Assembly (NCBI GenBank): GCA_958510875.1
Contig: OY294068.1
Location: forward strand, 37,428,297-37,492,296
Direction: 5' to 3'
DNA: 64,000 nt
Origin: Endomychus coccineus
Taxonomy: Eukaryota; Arthropoda; Insecta; Coleoptera; Endomychidae
A program made the translations under genes and the position numbers. The notes under the pieces were generated by a model, which saw only the letters and a list, made by a program, of their open reading frames with translations, did no database searches and had not been told where the DNA came from. How positions within the stretch are numbered: position 1 is the first letter of the stretch; every line of letters begins with the position of its first letter. Below are positions 34,400 through 43,342 of this stretch, piece by piece.

Positions 34400-34895
34400 C
34401 CTCTATCAAAAATTGTGTGCTTGATTTCAAAACAACTTGCCAAAGAATTTCACGGATTTAGAGATCTAGCCCTTATAGAAATAGGACAATATCTACCGGA
34501 GGTATTCAGAACTTAAAGATGTGCAGAACTGTCCGAGAGAACCTCATCAGCTCGTTATAACCCCCAATCAGGATAGATTTATTGTTCAATTAGCCCATAG
34601 GAAGCTGACCTTTATAGTCGAGGTGATCATAAGAGCACATCATATTTAAGTGGCATGTCATAACATTAGGAGGCGACTTTGTTAGAACAATTCAAGGAGT
34701 CGTAGACGGCTTCAAGAGATTTAAATGTTAACAAAGTTACTCGCTTGAATTGGTCGCAGAACGTCATGTTTTCTGACGAAACTAGATGACGTTTGTAAGT
34801 TACATATTCGGCGGGTTCTAGAACGCCAATCTGGAGCCAGTAATTACCGAAAAGTTGTCCCATTTCAAGATGGCAATATTTTGAGGAAGCATGAT
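34400..34895 (+). pseudogene. Tc1-like transposase remnant
   Basis: Fragments in the expected order are HQLVITPNQDRFIVQLAHRK (second helix-turn-helix, about 34545), NIRRRL...SRRRLQEI (about 34665, the T-x-R-R-R-L and SRRP region) and NWSQNVMFSDETR (about 34748). The last is the W-x-x-V-x-F-S-D-E-S-R-F block with the first catalytic aspartate. SRTPIWS follows. Stops interrupt each block, and the region after the first catalytic residue is missing, replaced by a short hairpin. It is an old decayed copy. Confidence 0.75.
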
Positions 34896-34897
34896 GC

Positions 34898-34969
34898 GGT
34901 ATGATCTCACTCTGATTCATGACACAATGGGCATTTTCATTGTGTCATGACTCAGAGTGAGATCATACC
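34898..34969. repeat. 32-bp near-perfect hairpin, 8-base loop
   Basis: The left arm 34898-34929 (GGTATGATCTCACTCTGATT and onward) is the reverse complement of 34938-34969 at 31 of 32 positions; the loop is GGCATTTT. It begins where the Tc1-like remnant ends. It could be a remnant of a palindromic transposon end or could fold as a miRNA-like precursor; the sequence alone does not decide. Confidence 0.85.
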
Positions 34970-35109
34970 ATATTCATTCCATAGGCAGAACGAAATTGGA
35001 CCCGATATCTTCCGATAACAAGGGTTCGTGAAAACATGAAGATAAGCTTGTTGCAAAATTAGATCCAGTCATCGAAGCAGGAAGGTAATTACTATATTAA
35101 TTTTACCTC

Positions 35110-35640
35110 TTAAGATAACTTGCCTACAGTTAATGATATTGCATACAAAAGCGATCTTACAAATAACCTACTAACTCGAATATTCCGCTTGGAAGTGTTA
35201 TCTTGTGTTCAGTTAATGCATAAAAATAAACTCACAAATAACCTACTTATCTAGAATTTCGGCTTGGAGGTGATATGAAAGTCCTCTTATGTGTTCGTTA
35301 ATGTTATTGACTAACAAATAACCTACTAACCTAGAATAGCCGCTTGGACATTGTTGTTCTCTCATCAGTTCAGTTAATGTTATTGCATTTAAAAATAGTC
35401 TCACAAATAACCTATTAACCAAGAATAGCCGCCTGGAAATGATATGTTCTAAAATTTGTTCAATTAATGTTATTACATCTGGAAATATGCTTACAAATAA
35501 ACTAGCGACCTGAAATTGCTGCTGCGACGTAATATATGTCCTCTTATATGTTCAATTGATGTTATTGCATAAAAAATAACAATAAAAAATTCACAATTGA
35601 CCTACTAACCTAGAATTGCCACTCGAACGTAGTAGTGTCA
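35110..35640 (+). repeat. minisatellite, about six degenerate 75-100-bp units
   Basis: A unit containing ACAAATAACCTACTAACCTA, then a GAAT(A/T)GCCGCTTGGA-type motif and a GTTCAGTTAATGTTATTGCA-type spacer recurs with starts near 35159, 35234, 35314, 35403, 35493 and 35593. The units are diverged, and spacing grows from 75 to 100 bases. No coding content. AT-rich, with a short CCGCTTGGA-type GC island in each unit. Confidence 0.85.
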
Positions 35641-36581
35641 CATAGAAAATTGTAAGATACCGAAAAACGAAGATATTGTAAAGGATGTGTTTGGCAGTCA
35701 AAATCTACTTGAAATTATCTGAAGTTATGGCATTAGTTGAGTCCAACTTCTTATATGCATTGATGGAAAATTTTTGCACTGGACGCATTTTCCATACTTT
35801 TAATCGTATGACCTAAGTATGGGTCCGAGAACAGTTGCTTAAAAAGTCATGGGTATAAGGCGCTGGCAAATCTAATTCATGCTGCCACCGACATTAGAGA
35901 CAAAATTGTTCAGCAACTTAGAAAATAAATAACATAGAGGCTTGCATAATACTAATAGGACGACCAATTGAATACTGATTCTTCTGCTAAATTTCTTTAC
36001 AATAAAAACTAGATTTCAAATTATGTATTTTTTGCCGATTAGTTTACGTATTCTTCTATTTCAGGAATGAAAACTTTTACTTGATTTGTTTCATGCTTCA
36101 TTTGGATTGTAGGTAAGCTCACAATGTGTATTTCTATTATCCATATTTATTTAGAACATTTGGGGATGCATATGAATGTTGATGAATTTATTAGAGTTTC
36201 TACGCAGATGTAATCATTATATTTGAATTTAACAATCACGAGTTCATTCTGTCAAATCTTCTGCACAATGGAACCTGCTGAAATGTATCATGTACAGTAC
36301 ATTAATGTTGTTCAAATAATTCGGATACGTTTCAAACAAATCACTGCCATGACACGTTACATTACTATGATGGGGACAAAATTTGATGAAGTTGGCTTCG
36401 ACTTTATGTGAATTCGTGATCACTTTGGAAAGAGTTTTGAGAAAATTAAAAAAACGAGATTGAACCTATTAAACTTTGATGTACTCAATTAACATATTAA
36501 TAAAGATTCTTGACCCAGTATGAATTATACATAAAAATTCTCGGGAAATAGGTCACATTAACCACTTTGTTTTAAATATTC
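35641..36581. other. stretch without a recognisable gene
   Basis: A 62-aa ORF (36223-36411) shows no motif. Nothing else is visible before the Penelope-like terminal sequence at about 36570. Confidence 0.35.
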
Positions 36582-36623
36582 GTCTTGACGTACGTTTCGG
36601 TCTCACGACCATCATCAGAAGAC
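36582..36623 (-). ncRNA. hammerhead-ribozyme-like motif 1
   Basis: On the minus strand the 42 bases fold as stem I GTCTT/AAGAC (5 of 5 pairs), core CTGATGA, one extra T, stem II GGTC-GTGA-GACC, core GAAA, a minimal stem III ACGTACGT and the cleavage-site triplet GTC. This is the layout of minimal type I hammerheads such as those reported in Penelope-like elements and schistosome satellites. The extra base between CTGATGA and stem II departs from the textbook core. It lies in terminal-type sequence whose inverted partner is at 38430-38565. Confidence 0.6.
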
Positions 36624-36629
36624 TCACTA

Positions 36630-36790
36630 TGTCAAAAAAGGGGGTTTATTAAAACTAATTATAGCACAAGCTTCGATAACGCACAAATTTAGTTTCAATC
36701 AAAAGAGCTCACGCCGTCGAAACGAACAGGACCACGAATAAGCGAAATTGTATCGTCTGTATTGAAGTATAAAAAATTTTTTTTTTTTGA
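36630..36790 (-). repeat. arm of an inverted repeat, partner at 38430-38565
   Basis: Read on the minus strand, this sequence (TACAGACGATACAATTTCG, GTTCGTTTCGACGGC, CTTGTGCTATAATTAGTTTT) matches the plus strand at 38430-38565 at most positions. The hammerhead-like motif follows it at 36623 on the minus strand but is absent beyond 38565, where the match stops. It is probably a retroelement terminal sequence present twice in opposite orientation. Confidence 0.75.
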
Positions 36791-37320
36791 GAATCCGCTA
36801 TTCAGTAATATTCTTAAAATATAAAAGTGCATGTTGGTATTCTCACAACAATTGAGATCGAAGTTATTTGTCGAGCATCTACTTGCGAACCAGATGTGTA
36901 AGATTTATGACATACCTACTCAAAAAAGGTTTCAGACCTGTACTGGAAAATTACTACTAAGCATTCTTCCTGAAAACATTTTCAACAATTATAAAGACGT
37001 GTGTAGGAATTTGCAAGAGATTATTTAATCAAATTCTGTAAACCATAGAGTAGATACACAAAATATAAGTATTTATACCAATTTGATTGAATAATCTCTT
37101 GCACATTCCTACATACGTCTTTATAATTGTTGAAAATGTTTTTAGGAAGAATGCTTAGTAGTAATTTTCCTGTACAGGTCAGAAACATTTTTTAAGTATG
37201 TCATAAATCTTACATAACTGGTTCGAGAGTAGATGCTCGATGAAAAACTTCGATCTCAGCTGTTGTGAGAATACCAGCATGCACTTGTATATTTTAAGAA
37301 TATTACTGAATAGCGGATTC
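36791..37320. repeat. 530-bp hairpin element
   Basis: The left arm 36791-37034 begins GAATCCGCTATTCAGTAAT. The right arm 37080-37320 is its reverse complement, ending ATTACTGAATAGCGGATTC. The arms are about 90% alike by eye with a loop of about 45 bases. The ORF at 36831-37028 lies in one arm only and is broken in the other. It sits next to T-rich sequence and the inverted-repeat arm. Confidence 0.9.
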
Positions 37321-37384
37321 TTACTACAAAAAAAAATTTAACGTGTGGCACTGGGGGACTGCCGCGGTAGAGCTATTGCATAGC

Positions 37385-37455
37385 ACTACGCCACTGGAAA
37401 AAGTTGGGCAGAAAAACATCCACTACCCCTTCAAAATCTTCACGAATTATGAGTA
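37385..37455 (+). repeat. partial copy of the 8.7/51.0-kb hairpin family
   Basis: The sequence CTACGCCACTGGAAAAAGTT, CACTACCCCTTCAAAATCTT and CACGAATTATGAGTAAAAAAGAG matches the right-arm core at about 51630-51705. Only about 70 bases remain. It marks a third insertion of that family, or a fragment carried by another element. Confidence 0.7.
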
Positions 37456-38429
37456 AAAAAGAGTATCAGCTTGATCTCTATGAAGCGTATTCTGTGACAA
37501 GCTTAGATAACTCTACTACCGGTAGTAGAGTTATCTATGGTGACAAATGTCAGTTGACTTGTAAACACAATTTTATACGAAAGTTTTAACGTTCAGATCT
37601 CGATAGGGCTTCCGGCTCCGTGATTTCCACGTGACCTATCGAAATTAGAAGGTTCGAATTGTATAAAAACACAATTGCATGGAAGCCAGACGTCTTATGT
37701 AATTAGCTACGAACTTAATAATTTTGACGAGGATAATATCCTCGAGGAGCTCGCTGCGCGTAAGTTAGAGTTCATACCTTTTACCTCTATTTTGTTAATT
37801 TGGGGCCGTTTCGAACCTCGTGCGGCCGGCGCCAGTTGTAATAAAGTATTTTGGGCTATGGGCCGCTAGCTTTTACCCGCTCTCAGTATGTTTAAGTAGC
37901 TAGAAAATTCCCTTTCGTACGTCGCATGTCAGATACTAGTAGGTGACAGCAGAGAATACCTCAAACTGTTTTAATTAAATTTTCCTATTTAATCGACATT
38001 TTGGGGCCCGAGACTATGCTATTTAGTTGGCTCCGTTCATAAACTAACGACATGGAGCGAAAACCGCATGCGAAAATTCCTCGTTAAGACGTTCTATGTA
38101 CCGTAAATTTGCACTTTTCTAACTCGCGAGCTACGCGCTTCTCACGTGAACGTCATTCGATTTATCGAAAATTAACCAATTCAAAACCGTTTTCGTCCCA
38201 CTTCGGGGCTATCACGACCTTTTAAAAGGTTCAAAGTTAATATTTCGACAATTTTGAGCTCGGCCGAGCTACATGGTAGGTGGAGTGGTGAGTCTTAGGA
38301 TATTTCGTTATGGTATTTATTTTTTGTTTTTTTTTAGATTTTCGTTACGGTATTTGTCTCTTGTTTTTTTTCCTTGATTCGGTCCTCGCGCTCAAAGCCC
38401 GCGATAAAAGCTATATGCAATAGCTTAAA
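37456..38429 (+). other. GC-richer island, possible LTR or leader of a retroelement
   Basis: Base composition shifts visibly here (GTGCGGCCGGCGCCAG, GGCTATGGGCCGC, GAGCTCGGCCGAGC). TATAAAAAC at about 37659, AATAAAG at about 37840 and TTTTGGGGCCCGAGAC at about 38000 occur in the order promoter, poly(A) signal and primer-binding-site-like motif that an LTR plus leader would show. A 10-bp palindrome (GATAACTCTACTACCGGTAG and its complement) is centred near 37520. No gag/pol frames follow, so the call is tentative; a solo terminal region is one option. Confidence 0.3.
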
Positions 38430-38565
38430 AAAAATTTTATACTTTAATACAGACGATACAATTTCGATTATTCGTGGTTCTGTTCGTTTCGACGGCATGG
38501 GCTCTTTTGATTGAAATCAAATTTGTGCGATATGGACACTTGTGCTATAATTAGTTTTAGTAATC
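38430..38565 (+). repeat. inverted partner of 36630-36790
   Basis: Matches the minus strand of 36630-36790 (ACTTTAATACAGACGATACA, GTTCTGTTCGTTTCGACGGC, GCTATAATTAGTTTTA). The similarity ends at about 38565, where transposase-coding sequence of the second hAT copy starts. This suggests that the retroelement end is joined to, and truncates, the hAT copy. Confidence 0.75.
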
Positions 38566-39055
38566 TTTTTCAAAAGAGTTTCCCAATACACTTTTAGATA
38601 ACTTAGTTCTAAAATATAAATTTTTTGATAAAATAGCACTGCACAATGAATTATGCGTTATATACTCGGATGAAGATATTTTAGGCCAGTACGACATTCA
38701 CCCCGAAATGATAAAATATATGATAGACAATGATTTGCAACAAGTTTTACCTCAGTTTTATAAACTACTTTGTTTGACAGTCACCATTCCTGTCACGTCG
38801 GCATCGGTGGAGAGATCATTTTCTACTCTCAAACGAATTAAAACTTACATGCGAAATACAATGGGCCAAAATCGTTTATACAATGTTAGTTTGATATCTA
38901 TTGAAAAAGATTTAGTAAAACACTCAAAACAAAATGATACATTTTATGTTAATATTATTAATCATTTTTCGCAAACTAAAGACCGTACAATTCCGTTAAT
39001 ATATAAAAAAGTTAATAGAATTAATAAAAAAAACGAAATATGCGAAATTTCATAA
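38566..39055 (+). pseudogene. hAT transposase C-terminal part, copy 2
   Basis: Open from about 38570 to the stop at 39053-39055, beginning near FPNTLLDNLVLKYKFFDKIA and including TIPVTSASVERSFSTLKRIK, the hAT dimerisation motif. The tail reads FYVNIINHFSQTKDRTIPLI. It keeps about 50 more C-terminal residues than copy 1, which is frameshifted. The upstream catalytic domain is missing. The first ATG gives 115 aa (38708-39055), but similarity to copy 1 clearly begins before it. Confidence 0.9.
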
Positions 39056-39258
39056 AAAAGAAAAAATATCAAAAATGCAAAAAAAAATAAAAATCAAGAA
39101 TCGAACAAAAAAATGTTTTGGCAAGGGAAACTCTACACCTTGGTTCTTGCTGGGCAACTATTAATTCTGTCACTGGAGTAGCTGGTACGGTCGCTGTGCA
39201 AAGGTTAAATTAATTGGCTGAATAGAGTATATTTTTACAAAAACACGAGCCGCCACTG
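38566..39258 (+). mobile_element. hAT element, 5'-truncated second copy
   Basis: The right end (CACGAGCCGCCACTG, 39244-39258) is the exact reverse complement of the left end of the 21875 element over 15 bases. The interior matches it in transposase and downstream non-coding sequence (for example CTTGGTTCTTGCTGGG). The left terminus is absent because the sequence joins the inverted-repeat arm at about 38565. The 8 bases after the end, ATCAAATT, are also found at about 38516, but no hAT terminus adjoins that copy. Confidence 0.85.
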
Positions 39259-39299
39259 ATCAAATTGTCCGTCTGCCGTCATAGAGGGCTCGAGGCGGT

Positions 39300-40885
39300 T
39301 CAATAGTGAAAAATATAAACTTGAAGATAGACCTCTATAACATCCTAGGTCTCAGCAAAAACATAAACGATGTTTATTATCACCTCCGGACAAACAAATC
39401 AGACATACTGGCCTCAACTGAAACTCAGATCAATCCATCCATCAACACGACTTATATTGCTCAGTCCTGGCTACGAGCTCCACACTCGTTCCAGATTCAA
39501 ATGAGGTATCTGTCTCTATTCCAGGAATGATCTCTCATGTTACTGTATAGAGAATCTAGAGCCACATGAATTCGATTTAATGTGGATCAAGCTTGTTAAT
39601 CATGAACAGAAAAAAGTTCTCTGTTGTCTCTATTTATCTACAAATGAACTAGCTCATGGTGAACTCTTTGAATTTCCTTGTCGGAAACTTGATCTCTCCC
39701 AGCAAAACTATTCAGCAGCTGAAATCGAAATCATGGGGGATTTCAACGTTCACAACTCCGCTTGGTTCAAATTCTCAAACAAGACGAATGACGCAGGGCG
39801 ACAGGCTGGGGCTGTGGTCTCGAGCAGTTAATTAATGAACCTACACGAAACTCTGATAGTAACGATCATTATGGCAATACGTTTGACTTATTCCTCAATA
39901 ACAATCCAGATGCCTACGAAGTACAGGTATGTGTATCATTGGGAAACACTGACCATTCTCTCATCACTACCATCATTCCACAAACTAATTTAACACCTTT
40001 ACGCAAATTTTGGCATCATGACTCAGCCAACTGGGATGGTCTCATATGTTTCGCATCTGATGACCCAACGCAATGTGCCACGGAGATCTCGGATATTATC
40101 AGGCTAGATACCGCATACCATCAAATCACTATCATCTGGTGAACGATGGTTCAATAAAAGCAGTTTTAGAGCCCTCGCTCCAAAATAAACTGCATATCGT
40201 CGTTGGCGGTGTAACTGGTGCCTGGAAACGAGAACAGAATATGTTGAAGCCGGAAATATCTGCAATAAAACAATGAACGTTTCGAATGAGGCATATGGTG
40301 TCGAAATAAGATCAAAGCTTATTGGATGACCGAATGGCTCCCGTTCGTTTTGAACTTTTGCCGAAGCAATTGGTAGGAATTTCAATGCCAGTCTATTCTC
40401 TCCTCTACCCTGGGATGATAGCACACGGGGTACTACAACATGAGAAGAAGCCAATCTTTTTGGTTGAATGTTTGCATGAAATTCCAATTTGGATCCACAA
40501 GGGGAGAATCCTCCTAATATGGTTGTCATTGATAGCAACATCGTGAAAGACCGGCAATATGGTTACCATCAGTAGGGATCAACAGGAGACCTGCTTGCCT
40601 ACTTAACATATATATGGTAAACATTTATCGAAAACATGGGGAATCACTAGCTGTATCATTGGATATCTCCAAAGCATTTGACCGAGTCTGGCACCGAAGC
40701 CTTCTTGGGAAACTTCCGTCATATGGTTGCCGCCTCAACTTTGTCGCGCACTTTTCTAGTTTTCTCTCAAATAGATCACTCCTTGTGATGATTGACTTTG
40801 TATTATTCGACACAACGTCTATCAACGCTGGTGTTCCACAGGAATATCTCAGAAACTATGTGGAAAATAATCGATTTCCTTAGAA
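39300..40885 (+). pseudogene. CR1-like non-LTR: endonuclease plus start of RT
   Basis: The decayed frames give a DNase I-like (EEP) endonuclease. It starts with an LKIDLYNILGLSKNINDVYY-type segment (39320), then ILASTETQI (39410), then AEIEIMGDFNVHNSAWFKFS (about 39720). LEQLINEPTR...NTFDLFLNN (39820-39900) and GNTDHSLITT (39940, the S/TDH motif) follow. A linker (about 40140-40420) leads to the reverse transcriptase start, AVSLDISKAFDRVWHRSLLG (about 40640), and INAGVPQ (about 40825). The sequence then leaves the pattern before the catalytic FADD box. Frameshifts occur near 39530, 39830 and 40140. The element would encode target-primed retrotransposition enzymes; this copy is dead. Confidence 0.88.
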
Positions 40886-40924
40886 GGAAAACCAAGGGGG
40901 GGATACAATATATCTAGATGTAAG

Positions 40925-41945
40925 CTTGTAGTGGCCGAAAATTACAATTTTCATTTTGTCGACATTGCTTCAGGACCAAGTAGAAATTTTTCTTCAAATT
41001 CCAAGGAGAAATTACTTGTATCAGAATTGAAGAACTCTTTCCACCTACTCGAAGTAATCGAGGAAGAGATTGCTAAAATTTCCAGTTTCTTTGGAAATAA
41101 AACTAGTTACCTATGTATACGATGAAATACCCCCTTTTGATTTTAAAGGAGAACATCAGAAATATAGTTAGACATTTTGAATAGCTCCTCCAGATGTGAA
41201 CTGTTTCCTCGCCCTCTGAAGGCCCTCTGAAAACTTTCTTCATAAAAAGACATATTCTGAAGATCTAGAGAACTATCAACCTATCAGTTTGCTATCTCCT
41301 CCCTCCAAACTGTATGAGAAGCTAATATGCGATAGACTGATTCATATTCTCCAAAGTACAATACGTTCAATGAAAGTCAAAATGTATTTTTTAGGAAAAA
41401 CAGTTCGTTTTCAATTTTATTGGATCGATTATAATATCCTTGGAAAATAAAGAAACCCCATGCGGATTATCTCTTGACCTTTCCTAAGCCACGGTTGACC
41501 ATAAATTCCTTCTCGCGAAACTGGAGCAAACTCGAGAACTCTTAATTTTCATTAATGTTCTACCTGAAGTTATTCAAGATGCTAGAAATTAATAATCAAT
41601 TAGGCATATGACAGTAACACTGAAGTATCTACAAATTTATCTTCTTTTTACGAAACTGATTCTACGCACTCAAAGATTGAGAAGTGGTGTACGAATAACA
41701 AACTCACATTACACAAAATTAAGAAAAACTGTATCATTTTCACTTTAAGGCATAGTAGACTACAAATACCAAAAACATCAAATCTAAGTAATCACATTTT
41801 GGGGATGAGTGATTTTTTGGAATGTTTCGGAGTAGATATAGATAAAACTCTCAATAGGTACAAATAAATTGACTAATGAATTGAGAGTATAGCGACTCAA
41901 GACAAACAATACCACAAACTAATGAAAATACGACAAACTACAAGT
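40925..41945 (+). pseudogene. second non-LTR reverse transcriptase remnant
   Basis: A distinct polymerase fragment starts right after the previous one. ELKNSFHLLEVIEEEIAKIS (about 41020) comes first, then a DLENYQPISLLSPPSKLYEK motif (about 41260). A LSLDLS...TVDHKFLLAKLE segment (about 41470) corresponds to the first catalytic block. The thumb comes last (EKWCTNNKLTLHKIKKN at about 41680, then a CFGVDIDKTLN-type segment near 41825). The palm box with FADD is deleted between about 41600 and 41630. The FDTVDH-type motif differs from the FDRVWH motif of the upstream element, so these are two elements side by side, not one. Confidence 0.82.
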
Positions 41946-42084
41946 CAAAATATATGGTTCAATCAACAGCGTATCCACCGAAATTTTACTCCAAGATATA
42001 TAAGTCTGAAATCAAAATCTAAATCTGTAACTGCGGAAAAAGTTCTGAAATCAGCCGAGCAAGTCAATAAATAGATTAACTTTC

Positions 42085-42790
42085 TCAAAAAATGGAATTT
42101 TGGTATCTTACCATGTTTCAAATATGTTTTCGAATATTCCTCCCATTGATTGTGAATTTTGATATCAAAAATTCTGGAAAAATTACATACATATCCCGTA
42201 CTAAAATTCAAGGTAGACAAGATTTTGATCTTTGCCTTAGCAATAAATTATTGTCAATTTAATAACGAGTTTTTCACACAAAATACTGGATTAGATATGA
42301 GATATCCGTTGAGTCTTCTTTTGGCAGATATGTTCATGTGTTATATTGAAGAAACTATAATAAGTTCCCCTCTAGCTAAAAACATATTCTCCTTCTTCAA
42401 AGGTGCATCACGACAATTGATTATTTTCTTATCCTCCATTAATAATACCCATCCTAACATTAGGTTCACTTCGGAAACCGAAGGAGATAACAAAATAAAT
42501 TTCCTAGACCTCACCCTCACACTCCATAATAATATCATTACTTTCAAAATTTATAGAAAACATAGATTCACATTTACAACTATTGCCAATTCATCTTTTA
42601 GTCTCCGTGGTCACAAATCAACATCATACAACTCAATGATATATGAGTCCTTTCACTTCCGCTGTTTCCTAAAAACTTTAGAAAAAGTTTCGAACGATGT
42701 ACTACAGCGTTATGTTTGTATTCCTGATAACGTAAAATTTCCGATAATCCTACCCATTAAAATTTCCTTATCCCAATATCAACTCTAACT
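42085..42790 (+). pseudogene. Penelope-like reverse transcriptase lacking its YVDD box
   Basis: Starting at about 42085 with VSYHVSNMFSNIP (the usual first catalytic aspartate region, here with H in place of D), and open from 42159 to 42788 (209 aa), this reads as a Penelope-like element polymerase. Recognisable parts are FFTQNTGLDMRYPLSLLLAD (residues about 38-57), GASRQLIIFLSSINNTHPNI and NKINFLDLTLTLHNN, with NSMIYESFHF near the end. The catalytic YVDD segment that should lie between SFF (residue 80) and KGASRQL is precisely missing without loss of frame. It cannot be active. The GIY-YIG endonuclease expected downstream is not present before 42885. Confidence 0.88.
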
Positions 42791-42884
42791 CATTATCCAA
42801 TTTCAATTATACTATTCTGGCAATGTATTTCCCCAACCGGAACCACACTTGTTACCTGCGTCTTATTGTACCATGAATAGCCAA

Positions 42885-43120
42885 GATTATTTTTCCGTCC
42901 CAAATATCGACCAATAGAATTGCACCATTCGACGTCACGTGGTACAACCTACATGGTATTATACTGATAATTTTTTGAAAATTTTCTCTGGTAGTTGCTA
43001 TATATAAAAAACAGAACATGATTCAGTCAAATTAACCACACTTCAAACTGACAGGTTGAATTCTGTCCACCATCGATAAAAAAGTCAAAGGAAATGTTCA
43101 TTTGGGACGGAAAAATAATC
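42885..43120. repeat. 236-bp element with perfect 21-bp inverted ends
   Basis: GATTATTTTTCCGTCCCAAA at 42885 is exactly inverted at 43100-43120. The interior of about 190 bases has no coding content. It is MITE-like; flanking target duplication is unclear. It lies between the Penelope-like RT and the second hairpin and ribozyme motif. Confidence 0.7.
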
Positions 43121-43126
43121 CCCCGA

Positions 43127-43265
43127 ATACCACACGAGCTTCAAAATTATCTGGCATTTCCCTCAAGGTTCCCTGCAAACAAATAAAGTCGTCAACTTGA
43201 CTCCTTCATTTATTTGCAACGAACCTATCGGGAAATACCCGATAATTTTGAAGCTCTTGTGGTAT
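43127..43265. repeat. short hairpin with about 60-bp arms
   Basis: ATACCACACGAGCTTCAAAA at 43127 pairs with TTTTGAAGCTCTTGTGGTAT ending at 43265. The pairing continues inward through AATAAATG-type sequence, with an inner spacer of about 16 bases. It lies 34 bases upstream of the hammerhead-like motif. Confidence 0.8.
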
Positions 43266-43298
43266 TATATATGATTATTCATATGTTCATACTTTAGT

Positions 43299-43342
43299 AT
43301 CGTTTGAAGATGACACGCTAGTGTCGAAATTGTAGTCACGAT
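43299..43342 (+). ncRNA. hammerhead-ribozyme-like motif 2
   Basis: Plus-strand fold: stem I ATCGT/ACGAT (5 of 5 pairs), TTGAAGA in the position of the CUGANGA core (first C replaced by T), an extra T, stem II GACAC-GCTA-GTGTC (5 pairs), GAAA, a weak stem III ATTGTAGT and the GTC cleavage triplet ending at 43337. The arrangement is the same as motif 1, including the extra T. It follows a Penelope-like polymerase in the same orientation, where such motifs are expected in the terminal repeats. Confidence 0.55.

Noticed and set aside
38516..39266. ATCAAATT at about 38516 and at 39259-39266 as a possible 8-bp hAT target duplication
   Set aside because: No hAT terminus follows the left copy, and the intervening 38523-38565 belongs to an inverted retroelement arm. 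An AT-rich 8-mer is expected by chance a few times in the window.
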